Shown: in pieces, positions 13,626 through 23,594 of the stretch
How the letters are laid out: each line of letters begins with the position of its first letter
How positions within the stretch are numbered: position 1 is the first letter of the stretch
Source of the DNA: Girardinichthys multiradiatus
Lineage: Eukaryota; Chordata; Actinopteri; Cyprinodontiformes; Goodeidae
Length of the DNA stretch: 64,000 bases
Direction of reading: 5' to 3'
Assembly: GCF_021462225.1 (NCBI RefSeq)
Contig: NC_061806.1
Location: forward strand, 4,639,734-4,703,733
Made by a program: the position numbers and the translations under genes
The notes under the pieces: generated by a model
What the model saw: only the letters and a program-made list of their open reading frames with translations
Told to the model about the DNA's origin: nothing
Databases searched by the model: none

Positions 13626-13675
13626 AACAAGTTATTTTAATTTTTTATTATTTATTTATTTTTATTTATTTTATT
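13626..13675. repeat. AT-rich low-complexity tract
   Basis: About 50 bases built from TTTAT and ATTT units. Confidence 0.8.
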
Positions 13676-14361
13676 TCAGTCCCAAAGCATTAGTTCCCTG
13701 ATTCATCCCTATTGTTCCATATTATGTTGAATCAAAACACTGAATCAGTGTAACTTGGGGAGGACTGAATTGTATTCAATAGCTACTCATTCTTTTTTAC
13801 TGTATGTATGCACTGAAAGATATACAAGCTGTATCTGAGTCTTACTATAATGCTGCAGCGCTTACTCTGTGTACTGTATAGCAATATTTATGCTTTATTA
13901 AAACAAAATTACACGATACTGTTTGAAAACAATGTAGGTCAATAAAGACCTCCAGGGTTTTAAGTGGAGTGGGTCATCTGACTAAATCAAAGAAAAATAT
14001 ATTTTATACCATCTGACCTCTTATCTCATTTCCGTGTTTGTAAATCTTTCCTGTAACTCCTGTCCTGGGAAGCTCCTGTTCCTTTCGAGCAGGAGAAAAC
14101 GACCCTCAGCAAAACCCCGCCACAAAGCTGTTTTAAACTAATGCCTTTTCAAGGTAAATACGTCATAATCAGTTTTTCATGCTTGTGCAACTTTGAACCT
14201 TAAAATGAAAATGAGCAATCAGCATGAGAACACAGATTACTACTACTTGCAATCACTTAGCCCTCACATCCATCAGACACATTCTAATTAACAAATAAAA
14301 GAGGTAGAGAGAAGCACAGACATACATTTCAGTTTTCCATTTCCAGTTCATCAGTACTCAC

Positions 14362-14524
14362 CGTGCCTCTCAATTGCTGTTTCTTGGGCTCTGGGGACAT
14401 CTCCTGAGGGATGAACTTGATTGGTCCTTTGATCTGCCTTCTAGACCTCTTGGTGCCATCAGGCAATGTCTCCATGGCGATGTCAGCTTCATCGCTGCTG
14501 GCCTGGTCACACTCAGAACATTGC
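14362..14524 (-). CDS. phf14: PHF14 exon 13: end of PHD3 and downstream basic segment
   Basis: The exon has 163 bases (residues 708-762), from CTTCAG to GTGAGT, ending in phase 0 at ACG. It opens with QCSECDQ, which closes PHD3, then reads ASSDEADIAMETLPDGTKR, SRRQIKGPIKFIPQEMSPEP and KKQQLRGT. The METLPDGTKRSRRQIK block is a strong family signature and includes a basic cluster. The frame continues into the intron for ten residues before a stop, which would be seen only if the intron were retained. Confidence 0.97.
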
Positions 14525-14618
14525 CTGAAGAAAACCAAGAAATGTCACCACATGGAATTTACTGTCAATGGTCCAAATGTTTTATTTTTTATTGGACACT
14601 GAAGTAGGTTTTACCATG

Positions 14619-14705
14619 AGAAAGAGAGAGAGAGAGAGCGAGAGTTGAATTGACAGAGACAGATGAATTGAGAGAGAGAGAGAAAGTCTGCCTGCCTGCC
14701 TGCCA
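14619..14705. repeat. GA and CTGC microsatellites
   Basis: Two GA runs (about 14619-14642 and 14669-14684) surround a short AATTGA-containing spacer, followed by four CTGC-like units at 14687-14704. Confidence 0.85.
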
Positions 14706-14879
14706 GCCATCTGGTATCCATGGCACAACTTGTATTTATTTCGGTATCAGTAGTTCAAATGATAAAAATGAGGCTAATTAGAGTAGATCTTAGCTGTAAA
14801 TTGCATTTACAAGAGAAGGTCAAATGGACATAAGCACTTTGTAGGATCTTTAAAAAAACAAACTAAATTCTTTTTAGAA

Positions 14880-15890
14880 TTTAACAATACTCATACTCGT
14901 CTTCTCCTGCTTTATCCGAAACCGGGTTGTGGGGGTGCAGTCTCAGTAGAAACGCCTAGACTTCCCTCTCCCCAGACACCTCCTGCAGCTCCTCTGGGAA
15001 GAGCCCAAGGCGTTCCCAGGCCAGCGGAGAGACATAGTCCCTCCAGCGTGTCCTGGGCTACCCCCTGGGCCTCTTCCAGGAGGGACATGCCTGGAACCCC
15101 TCCCAGGGGGAGGCGTTCAGGAGGCATCCGATACAGTTGCCCGAGCCACCTCAACGGACTCCTCTTGATGGTGAGGAGCCGCAGCTCTACTTTGAGCTCC
15201 TACCGGATGGCCCAGCTCCTCACACCATCTCTAAGGAAGTGTCCGGCCACCCTGTTGAGAAATCTCATTTCAGCCACTTGTATCCAGGATCTCGTTCTTT
15301 TGGTCAAAACTAAAAGGTAATGCCCTTAGGTAAGGGTAGGAACGTAGACTGATCGGTAAATCGAGAGCTTCGCTTTTTGGCTCAGCTCTCTCTTCACTAC
15401 AATGGATCGGCACAGCGTCCTCATTACTGCGGTGGCCGCACCGATCCATCTGTCGGTCTCCTGCTCCATTCTCCCCTTACTCGTGAACAAAACCCAGAGA
15501 TACTTGAACTCCTCCACTTGAGGCAAGAGCTCCCCTTCAACCTGAAGAGGGTGAGCCACCCTTTTCCGGTCGAGAAACATGGCCTCAGACTTGGAGGAGC
15601 TGATCTTCATCTCAGCCGCTTCACACTTGGCTGCGAACCGCCCCATTGCATGCTGTGGTCTTGGCAAGAGGGGACAGCAGGACAACCTCATCGGCAAAAA
15701 GAAGAGATGAAATCCACTGGTCCCCAAACCAGACCCCCTCCGGTCCTTGGCCGCACCTAGAAATCCTGTCCATGAAAATTATGAACAGGACCGTTGACAA
15801 AAAGTAGACCTGCTGGAGTCGAACATGCACCGGAAACAGGTCCGACTTAGTGCTGGCAATGCAGACCAAACTCCTGCTCCGCTTTTACAA
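14880..15890 (-). mobile_element. Rex3 (RTE-clade LINE), reverse transcriptase C-terminal part
   Basis: The minus strand encodes, in broken frames, the second half of a Rex3 reverse transcriptase: PVLF-like FLSTVLFIIFMDRISR, then SSLLFADEVVLLSP, then the well-kept KISSSKSEAMF, LLPQVEEFKYLWVLFTSKGR and KRELSQKAKLSIYRSVYVPT. The catalytic FADD box reads FADE, so one catalytic Asp is lost. At least two frameshifts are present. The 3' end falls near 14885. Rex3 is a non-LTR retrotransposon widespread in teleosts. Insertion is in the same orientation as PHF14. The 5' half of the same kind of element lies at 17868-18933, with about 760 bases of Rex3 missing between them. Confidence 0.85.
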
Positions 15891-15902
15891 AGATGTGACA
15901 AT

Positions 15903-16842
15903 TAGGGTGACCAGATATCAAAAAACCGAATGTGGGACAACAAGGGTGGTTATGAAGGACACATTACCAACACTACGATGACGTCATAAACTTTAACTAA
16001 GATCTCACATTACATTCATCAATCTCTGCTTTGTCTGTTAGTGCATTTTAGAGCTTTTAAAGTTTAACACAGGTAATCTCAGCTGCTGTTACCTTGTCTG
16101 TCTGGCAGTCATCACTGGGTTTGAGGAGACCTTAGAACGGCAGGTGGTTTTCAGCTGTGCATTTCTTGTGCTACTCACTTTTACAGTGCCGCTTCATATC
16201 GGGCTCCCCTCCGTGTGAAATTAATAATAACTTTGGCAAACTTCATAACAATCCCTTTTCTTTTCCATGACATACTTTCCATTATATTCTGTATAGCCAA
16301 CTGATGTAAGCTATACAGGTACTTCTAAAAATATTAGCATATTGTGATAAAGTTCATTATTTTCCATAATGTCATGATGAAAATTTAACATTAATATATT
16401 TTAGATTCATTGCACAATTTTGGGTTTTCATGAGCTGTATGCCACAATCATCCGTATTAAGACAATAAAAGACATGAAATATTTCAGTTAGTGTGCAATG
16501 AATCTAAAATATATGAATGTTAAATTTTCATCATGACATTATGGAAAATAATAAACTTTATCACAATATGCTAATATTTTGAGAAGGACCTGTACAAGAA
16601 AATCCTTTTCTTGTTTTATTTTACTAGCATCGTGGTGCGCAGGTTGGTCATGACATGGGACGCTGCTGCGTATTTTGATTGACAACTGATGCGGCTCTGT
16701 GACAATAACTGCAGATTTCAGAAGAGCTCCAGCTGAATAATTTTTGACTTTAGAATTTGATCCAGTCAAATGCGGGACATTGTTTCTGTTTGAGGGACAA
16801 ATGCTGCAGAGTCCCGTAAAAATTGGGAGATTTGGTCACCAT
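15903..16842. mobile_element. unclassified DNA element with GGTGACCA inverted ends
   Basis: The left end reads TAGGGTGACCAGATATC and the right end is a near reverse complement (GAGATTTGGTCACCATA). Inside both ends are words around GTGGGAC/GTCCCG that also pair loosely. No transposase frame is left. A palindromic MITE has inserted into it at 16313-16594. The superfamily cannot be assigned from the sequence; no clear target duplication was found. Confidence 0.5.
16313..16594. mobile_element. palindromic Tc1/mariner-type MITE
   Basis: The element starts TACAGGTACTTCTAAAAATA and ends ...TTGAGAAGGACCTGTA. Its two arms of roughly 100 bases are inverted copies with about 90% identity by eye, separated by some 70 bases, so the whole can fold into a long hairpin. 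TA bounds both sides. It interrupts the DNA element of 15903-16842 and is therefore younger than it. Confidence 0.85.
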
Positions 16843-16987
16843 AGAGATGATGCAATCTGCTAAGGTTGGAGTTACTGGTCATGGATGTGGATTATTTCTT
16901 TGTTGCCGGACATAACTTGCAAATCGCATGGACATTTTTGCCTTTAACTTCAGCAAAAATGAAACCAACCCCCCTACTTTCAGATCC

Positions 16988-17247
16988 TCTGCGACTGTGA
17001 CTCAGTAGGAAAAGTAGTCGTCTTGCAATTAGAAGGTTGTGGGTTCGATTCCAGCTTCCTCCTGCCATAGGTCGATGTGCCCCTGGGCAAGGCACTTAAC
17101 CTCAAGTTGCCTACCGATCTGCGTATCGGTGTATGAATGTGTGAGCGTTAGTGAGTGCAATTGGGTGAATGTGGCTCTAGTGTAAAGCGCTTTGAGCGGT
17201 CTGTATGACTGGAAAAGCGCTATATAAGTTCAGTCCATTCAGTCCAT
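16988..17247 (+). repeat. tRNA-derived SINE
   Basis: An A-box-like TGACTCAGTAGG (16998-17009) is followed by a perfect B box GGTTCGATTCC (17042-17052), the internal RNA polymerase III promoter of a tRNA-derived SINE. The body continues with the CCCCTGGGCAAGGCACTTAA and AAAGCGCTTTGAG segments common in teleost SINEs and ends in a GCGCTATATAAG-type tail like that of fish LINEs. It is not a functional tRNA: no acceptor stem can be formed. Confidence 0.75.
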
Positions 17248-17867
17248 CTGCCTGCACTAAAGATCTCCGAGGAAGATGTAAACAGGCTCTTTCAGCGCAT
17301 GAAAACAAAGAAAGCCTGTGCAAATCAACTCGCTCCGATCTTCACCCGGATCTTCAACAAGTCACTGGAGACGTGTGAGGTCCCCTCCTGCCTCAAACGA
17401 ATCACCATCATCCCAAGAAACCTACCATCCTAGGATTAAATGACTACAGGACAGGTCAAGACTGCAACGAATAATCAGGACTGCAGAGAGAATCAGGGCT
17501 GACCTTCCCTCCATCCAGGACTTATACAGGTCTAGGGTCTGAAAAAGAGCTGCAAAAATCTCTGCAGACCCCACAAACCCTGCACATAAACTGTTTAGAG
17601 TTTTACCTTCAGGCCACCGCTACACAGCACTGTTTACTAAAACCAGCTCCCACAGAGACAGTTTCTTCCCCCAGGTTGTTTCTCTGTTGAACATTTAACA
17701 GAGTACCAAACAACAGCATACAGATGTTGCAAATGCACCTTTTTATTTATGTATGTGTACTTTTGTATATTGTATATATGTATATTCTGTAATGCAAAAA
17801 ACAAAAACCAGAGTCAAATTCCTTGTTTGTATGTACCAACTTGGCAATAAAGCTGATTCTGATTCCT
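17248..17867 (+). mobile_element. Rex1/CR1-like LINE, 3' part with tail
   Basis: The 5' part resembles the start of the reverse transcriptase region (Ala-Pro-Ile-Phe-Thr-Arg-Ile-Phe-Asn context, CCGGATCTTCAACAAGTC at 17347). After an internal deletion follows the distal coding and 3' UTR region, ending with TTGGCAATAAAGCTGATTC and a TTCTGA-type tail that is typical of this teleost LINE. Plus orientation, opposite to PHF14. No intact frame remains. The tail abuts the Rex3 fragment that starts at 17868. Confidence 0.7.
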
Positions 17868-18933
17868 CAGTTTGACAGCATCCCTTACAGCCACAGCTAA
17901 GGACTGCAGCATCAACAATAGAACCTCCCCTGGAATGTGGTCAAAGCTCTCCCGAAGATGGGAGTTGAGTACATCCCTGGCCGAGGACTCCGCCAGACGT
18001 TCCCAGCAGACCCTCACTATAACGCTTGGGCCTGCCAAGTCTCTCCGGCTTCCTCTTCTTCCAGTGGATCTAACTTACCACCAGGTGGTGATCTGTGGAC
18101 AGCTCAGCCCCTCCCTTCACCCAAGTGTCCAAAACATGAGGCCGAAGGTCCAAAGACATGACTACGACCTCCTGCCTAGGGTCTCCTGGCGCCAGCTGCA
18201 CCGATGAACACCCTTATGCTTTGAACACTATGGACAATCTGTGAGTGGCACAGAAATCCAATAACAAAACACCACTTGGGTTTAGATCGGGAAGGATATT
18301 CCTCCCAATCACACCCCTCCAGGTGTCACCGTCATTTCCCCCGTGGGCAATGAAGTCCCCCAGTAGGGGCACTATCCAGCAACCCTGACAGGGACGCCAA
18401 CAAGGCCGGATACGCACCACCACTTGGCCTGTAGGTCGAAACAACAATCAGAGACCTCTCTCCAACCCGAAGGCGCAGGCATGTAACCCTCTCATCCACC
18501 GGGGTAAACCCCAACATGAGATAGCTGAGCTGGGGCAAGCAAGCGACAAGCAAACCCACCCCAGCCCGCTGCCTCTCCCCGTGGGTCACTCCAGACTAGA
18601 AGAGAGTCCAGCCTCTCTCAATGAGCTGGGTTCCAGAGCCCACGCAGTGGGAGGTGAGCCCAAGTATTTCTAGCCGATATTTTTGACCTCCCGCACAAGC
18701 TCAGTCTGCTTCCCCCCCAAGTGAAGTGACATTCCACGCCCCTGGAGCCAGTTTAAACATAAGGAGATCGGGTTGTCGAGGTGTCTACCTTTGTTCGCTG
18801 CCAGATCCTCTTTGCACTGGTCACTCATGGTGCCCACTGCAGGCAGTGATGGTCTTGCATCTCTCGTTCCAGGGGGGGACCCCGGCTCCACTGTCCCGGA
18901 TAACGTCATGTGCCTCATTGTAATTGTCCTCAT
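17868..18933 (-). mobile_element. Rex3 5' part: untranslated leader and endonuclease fragment
   Basis: Minus-strand frames show pieces of an apurinic-type endonuclease: [19 protein letters not shown], a [20 protein letters not shown] motif (the family's GDFN box with Ile for Asn) and [19 protein letters not shown]. Upstream, from about 18600 to 18933, lies the Rex3 leader. Frames are broken at several places. Together with 14880-15890 it may be one dismembered copy, with other elements inserted at its deletion point, or two separate copies. Confidence 0.8.
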
Positions 18934-18947
18934 AACCCCTCCCTTGA

Positions 18948-19085
18948 ACCGCCACCTTAACGTGGTGGAGGGGTTTGAGTGCTCGAATGATCCTAGAGGC
19001 TATGTTGTCCGGGGCTTAAATGCCCCTGGTACGGTCTCCTATGGCAAACTGGGTAACGGGTCACCCAGAGCCCGAGTGATTCAAA
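18948..19085 (+). mobile_element. Rex3 leader fragment in opposite orientation
   Basis: The plus-strand words CCTTAACGTGGTGGAGGGG, TTTGAGTGCTCGAATG and GGCTTAAATGCCCC match the leader of the Rex3 copy that starts near 47110 in plus orientation. It sits directly beside the minus-oriented fragment at 17868-18933, producing a head-to-head arrangement. Confidence 0.7.
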
Positions 19086-20304
19086 CACCTTCCAAATTGA
19101 ACAATCTGACACAAGCTCTTCACCTCATATAAACCAAGGTTCAACCCACTCAAGACTGTGGAAATGGTATTGGGGAAGAGGCAATGACTGCAACTCAGTG
19201 GACTGATAAAGGAAAAGTAAACATCACTGCAAGTGATGTTTACTGTGTTGGCAGTAAACAACACCATTTCATTGAGCTCATTTTGAATGGTACTTATAGT
19301 AGGAACCAGACCCGGTAACGCAGCATCTGCTGGTTGGGTTTGCTGGGAGTAGGAACATTGATGTCTGCAGCTTTTCTGGCCTTTGGCTACTAACTCTTCA
19401 TCCACACATGGTTTTTCATTCAAATGGAGCCTAGTTTTCAACCAAAAAAGAAGCTGAAGCTTTATTAGAAACAGAATGTATGACTCAAGCCACAGACCAG
19501 CATCATTACAAAAACACAAGGACATCATGTACAATAACCAGCTGTCGTTCTTACTATTGTTTATAACGTGGAAGGATAAGACACTTCAATTTTATAACAG
19601 TTCTAGTTGTTCTCTAATGACCACAATACATTTGGATTTTTAAATGTGCAGAGGCAGAAGCATTAAATCTTTTCTCAAGATAAGAACCTGCAGCCTGTGG
19701 GAGGGGAAGGTATAGGGTGACATTTCTACCATCTCTGCATCTGCTATCTGATAATACCACTCCCACAGACGAAACAAAAATGTCAGGAATAATGCGACTA
19801 AAATCCTTTCCAGATCCCACCGTTAGCTGCTTTAGGAAAGACAAATCAAGACGCAGAATGAATGAGTAACGTCACAAGAATGCTGCCTACCCAACCTTAT
19901 GGTTCTATATAAATTAGCGGTTCTCTCATCGGACTCCTAGACTCCTAACTAGGGATAGTTACAGGTTGTGACTGGGATCCAATTTCTAACTGTTATATAA
20001 CTGAATTTAACAAACATCTGGAATGCAACCAACAGCCCAACCAACACTGAGGTGTGACTAGTTATTCTGGTTTCTGAAGAACAGACACATGAGGAAGAAG
20101 TCCAAACTAAATTAATTTGTCCCATGACATTGTGTCTACTTTGATTCGAGCCTGTCAAAGTTCACTTTGTCCCTAAAGCTGCTTTACCAATATAAACTGG
20201 CAAATTTTAGATTGGATACCAGTAGTGTTATACATATTAATAATCCTGATTTTCTTAGTTCTATCATGTAAGCACACTGGGTAGGCAACTTTGACTGTTG
20301 TTGA

Positions 20305-20341
20305 GGGCCGGACCACTAACACACCGTTGGTGGTCCGGCCC
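20305..20341. other. strong GC-rich hairpin
   Basis: A 37-base segment folds into a 16-bp stem (arm GGGCCGGACCACTAAC, 15 Watson-Crick pairs and one G-T) with the loop ACACC; one further A-T pair extends it. Flanks do not pair. It lies in intron 12, in otherwise AT-rich DNA. Function unknown. Confidence 0.6.
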
Positions 20342-20922
20342 TTCTGTATGTGTTTGATGATAAACTGTACATATAGGTTTTATCTTGGTTTGGATATAAT
20401 TTTAATTTTCCTACAACCCATACACAAACATTGGTCTCATCACCTACATGACATAAATGTCTCCACCGCTTGGAAATCAACAAAACTGAAAAACCAGATA
20501 AAAAAGGAACTGCTGTAGAGGTGATGATAGCAAAAACTGCCTTTAGAATGGGAGTCAATGGCAGACACAATGCAGAAGGAATGTTATTTCATTGCATCAA
20601 CACAGCTAAAGTTAAAAACACCAAAAAATGATCATTTCCAAAACAAATATTCAGAACAGAGCAAGACGTTTAGTCTGATTATTTTAATTCAAGTTATAAA
20701 ACCTAAGAACAAGTATGACCCACAATTTGAGAAAACCACTTCAGCTGTTAGAAATGCATTGTTAGATGTGTAGATTAAAACAATGCATTCCCCATCAGCC
20801 TTGTTTTATCAGCATGAACAGAACCGATGGCCGATTTCTGAATTACTCACATGAACAAACTCAACCATGTTTCAGCAGAGAAACAATAAATTCCAACACT
20901 GCAGTGTCTGAATGCATCTTAC

Positions 20923-21054
20923 CAATAGCTATTCTTTGTCTTCTTGGGCATTCGTGTCAGTGGAGGCTCCAGACACCCCAAGTGATAGTAGAGTTTGCAC
21001 GTATCACACAGCACCAGCAGATGTTGGTCCTGATTTTTCTTACAGATCCCACAG
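20923..21054 (-). CDS. phf14: PHF14 exon 12: PHD3 finger
   Basis: The 132-base exon (residues 664-707 plus two bases) lies between CTGCAG and GTAAGA. It encodes CGICKKNQDQHLLVLCDTC, KLYYHLGCLEPPLTRMPKKT, KNSYW. The CxxC, CxxC, HxxC arrangement and the typical PHD ending PPLTRMP...W identify the third PHD finger; the last CxxC pair (CSEC) is in exon 13. The codon for the invariant Trp is split TG|G across the intron. No substitutions at zinc ligands are seen. Confidence 0.96.
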
Positions 21055-22570
21055 CTGCAGGAAAAACAATCTCATAAAACTGGGTCTGAGAATAAAACAT
21101 TTGAGAGGTTTCTTGTTTTTGTTTCAACAAAGAAACTGATTAAACACAGTGACCTTATTTAAACAAATCTATCTAACAACCTTATGTTGTGCTTAAAAAT
21201 AAATTTACAAAGTTGTGTCCAAAGATTTTCCAAACTCTATGGTGTAAATTATGCTAGAGACAATTCATAATATTTGAAGGGTTAAAGCTCAAAACGTTGA
21301 GGGTATATAAAACCCCATTTTCACTGAATTTCTGCTCTGGCAGAAAATGATGTGCCAATTTCATTTCAGTGTTGACAGTATTAGCTCTCAGTATTATTCA
21401 GTAGTATTTAATGTTAACTATTTCAGTCATATAAGCACACATGAAGTTGTGTCCAATTGCAATCACTTTGTTTACCTAATTAGCAGACTGAGGAGGGTCA
21501 GATGTGTTAGCAAGGAAACGTCTGAAGCAATCATTACTTAGCATTAAAATAACTTCACATGTCAGGTATTTATTGCTAAGAAAATTACTTATTGCTGAAA
21601 AAATAGATATCTCAACAATTAAAATCTTCAAGGTAAAGGGTTCATCATAAAAAAAATCTCCAAGAGTCCAAAGGGGGTCAGAATGGTCTCCAGCTTCTCT
21701 AGAATCTAGGTGCCCCCAGGGCAGAGCATGCTCAGAATCAGCGGCAGGTGAGTGAAACAGCATTTGCACACGGTCTTGTGACAAGAAACACAGCAAAGTG
21801 GCCTCATCTGTCTAAGAAAACTATTAAGGACAGACTGGAATTCTGCAGCAAGTTGTAGGATTGACAGCAAGATATGGTTGCAAAGTTATTTCTCTCAGTC
21901 TTCCTTCAGATTGTTTGGGACATCTAAAACAACATTTGTATGGAGAAGAAAAAGATGAAAGTTGTGCCATTAGTGATGCACCGTGATCCAATCCATGTAT
22001 GTATTTGGTTCTCAATTAGAATGAACACATGAATAAACAGCGCAGTGAAAATTTTCTCCTGGAGCAACTTCAACCATCAATACAGGAAACATTTGGCAAT
22101 GATCGGTGTATGATGAAGCTCTGCTTCACAAGGTTAATATAATTTAACTCATGGCCAGGACATTGCCTCTTTGACAAGATGTGATAATTCCCAAACAGTA
22201 CAAAAACAGGAAAAAGTTCTACTCAATCAGGCTTTGGCCCAGAAGCTCCAGAATGGCAGATGAAATTACAGATATTATGAAGCAGGAGCAACACTGAGTC
22301 TTTACATACAATTGATGAGATTGCCAATAAAAGTTCAAATAAATCTATCTATAGAACAAGTACACCCCTAAACCAAAGCTAATGGTGTACCACCCAACTC
22401 TCTCCTCCCGTTTCCACTGAAAAAAATAAAAGCCACTAATGCTACAAACAAAATCTAAAAAAACCCAAAAAAAACATAGAACATCTCCTCCTAACTGCAC
22501 CAAATGAAAGGAGAAAACACAATTAAAGTTAACTTCATGGTCTATATTAGGTCTACTTCCATGTTTTCAC
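21055..22570 (-). other. PHF14 intron 11
   Basis: GT-AG intron of 1.5 kb. AT-rich; no repeat or gene recognised. Confidence 0.85.
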
Positions 22571-22677
22571 CTGTAAAGAATAGCTGGAAGGCTTGAGGAC
22601 TTCCCTGGTGTTCCTCCTTCCTTCTTGCTGGGTTTCCTCTCCTTTGGAGCTTTCAGAATTGCTGGAGTGCTCAGTTT
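22571..22677 (-). CDS. phf14: PHF14 exon 11: basic linker before PHD3
   Basis: The exon is 107 bases (residues 629-663 plus two bases), from TATGTAG to GTGAAA. The frame KLSTPAILKAPKERKPSKK, EGGTPGKSSSLPAILYS matches the PHF14 linker with its APKERKPSKKEGG core. A longer minus-strand frame overlapping this exon is out of phase and is not the coding frame; the splice phases on both sides force the one given here. The last Ser codon is split and completed by the first base of exon 12, giving the first zinc ligand context SCGIC. Confidence 0.95.
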
Positions 22678-22865
22678 CTACATAAACAAAGAAATGTAGT
22701 ATATAAAATGCCAGTTTATTATAATCAGACACAGTCATCAGTTGGTTTGTAGCCAGATTTGCTCCAAACATCACAGAGGGGACAACAGACTCTGCAGTGG
22801 CTCCAGCCATGGGATGAAACATGGACTGAACTGTAAAAAAACAAAGAGACTGGTAAAAAATATCG

Positions 22866-22932
22866 TCTAGAAATACTCGGGCTCACCTCCCACTGCGTGG
22901 GCTCTGGAACCCAGCTCATCGAGACAGGCTGG
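22866..22932 (+). mobile_element. Rex3 leader scrap
   Basis: About 65 bases (CTAGAAATACTCGGGCTC ... GGAACCCAGCTCATCGAG) nearly identical to the leader segment at 18598-18690 read on its minus strand. Confidence 0.6.
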
Positions 22933-23557
22933 TAAAAACCTAAATGCATTGCAATTGCGTTACCTACTTTAGTAATGCCCAGGAAGGAGGAGTAACAGTT
23001 GCAATCCATGTGATGTCATGGAGCCACTAACAAAACACTTCTCCAGCCACTTCTCTTTCCCTTTACCTGTAGCTTAAGACAATAGGTGAACAGTGTGCGA
23101 CGACCTGTATATCTTTGAAACTCGCTGGCGAGTAAGACTTGTTGACAACAATCTGACGTTCGTGTACCCGCCAATTGAAAAACCACCAAAGGTTAAGGTA
23201 TGATCTGCTATATGTGCATCCAGCATACCACGGGGTAAATTAGGTCAAGCTTGTCTTAAACCTTTCATTCTGAGCTTCTGCAGAAAAGAAATCTGAGCCA
23301 AAGATTCCCCCAGATGACATGGTATCTCTAATCGTAACAAGTAAAGCAGCTTCCCCCCTGCTGAGAGGAGACAGCATAGAAATGTCAGCATCATACGCCT
23401 GCCTGCGTGCCGGTCTGAGCAGAAGGTACCCCAATCTGCTACTGAGAGCAGTCTTCTTTGTTCAAACTTCACCATGCAACTCAACGGCCTTCAGACCTTC
23501 TTCACTCCTGTTCAACGGAACCGTTCACGTAAGAGGTGGCGTCTTGGCAAAGAACAT

Positions 23558-23594
23558 TAGTTTAAAATGAAACAATCTGTTTCATTTTAAACTA
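23558..23594. other. perfect 17-bp inverted repeat
   Basis: Arm TAGTTTAAAATGAAACA (23558-23574), three-base loop ATC, and the exact reverse complement (23578-23594). It closes a stretch of mixed composition with no recognised identity (23080-23560) and is followed by AT-rich DNA, so it could mark the end of an unclassified element, for example a terminal hairpin. Confidence 0.5.

Larger units (their letters stand above)
8570..14361 (-). other. PHF14 intron 13
   Basis: GT-AG intron of 5.8 kb. It holds the internally deleted Tc1 at 9682-10266, a Tc1-type end at 11635-11840, a candidate conserved block at 12030-12220 and an AT-rich low-complexity tract at 13626-13675. A 132-codon plus-strand frame at 12361-12759 has no recognisable features. 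The remainder appears unique. Confidence 0.8.
14525..20922 (-). other. PHF14 intron 12
   Basis: GT-AG intron of 6.4 kb and the densest repeat cluster of the left half: GA and CTGC tracts, Rex3 fragments, a DNA element with a nested MITE, a SINE, a Rex1-like tail and more Rex3 (listed separately). From 19090 to 20280 I recognise nothing apart from a 157-codon minus-strand frame without similarity. A strong hairpin sits at 20305-20341. Confidence 0.8.

Noticed and set aside
16996..17052. Possible tRNA gene
   Set aside because: A and B boxes are present, but there is no cloverleaf with acceptor and anticodon stems, and SINE body sequence follows.
19061..19534. 157-codon minus-strand frame in intron 12
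   Set aside because: No similarity recognised; partly overlaps Rex3 leader sequence at its end.
22553..22822. 89-codon minus-strand frame overlapping exon 11
   Set aside because: Its frame differs from the one fixed by the neighbouring exon phases; the coding frame for PHF14 gives the conserved PAILKAPKERKPSKK text.
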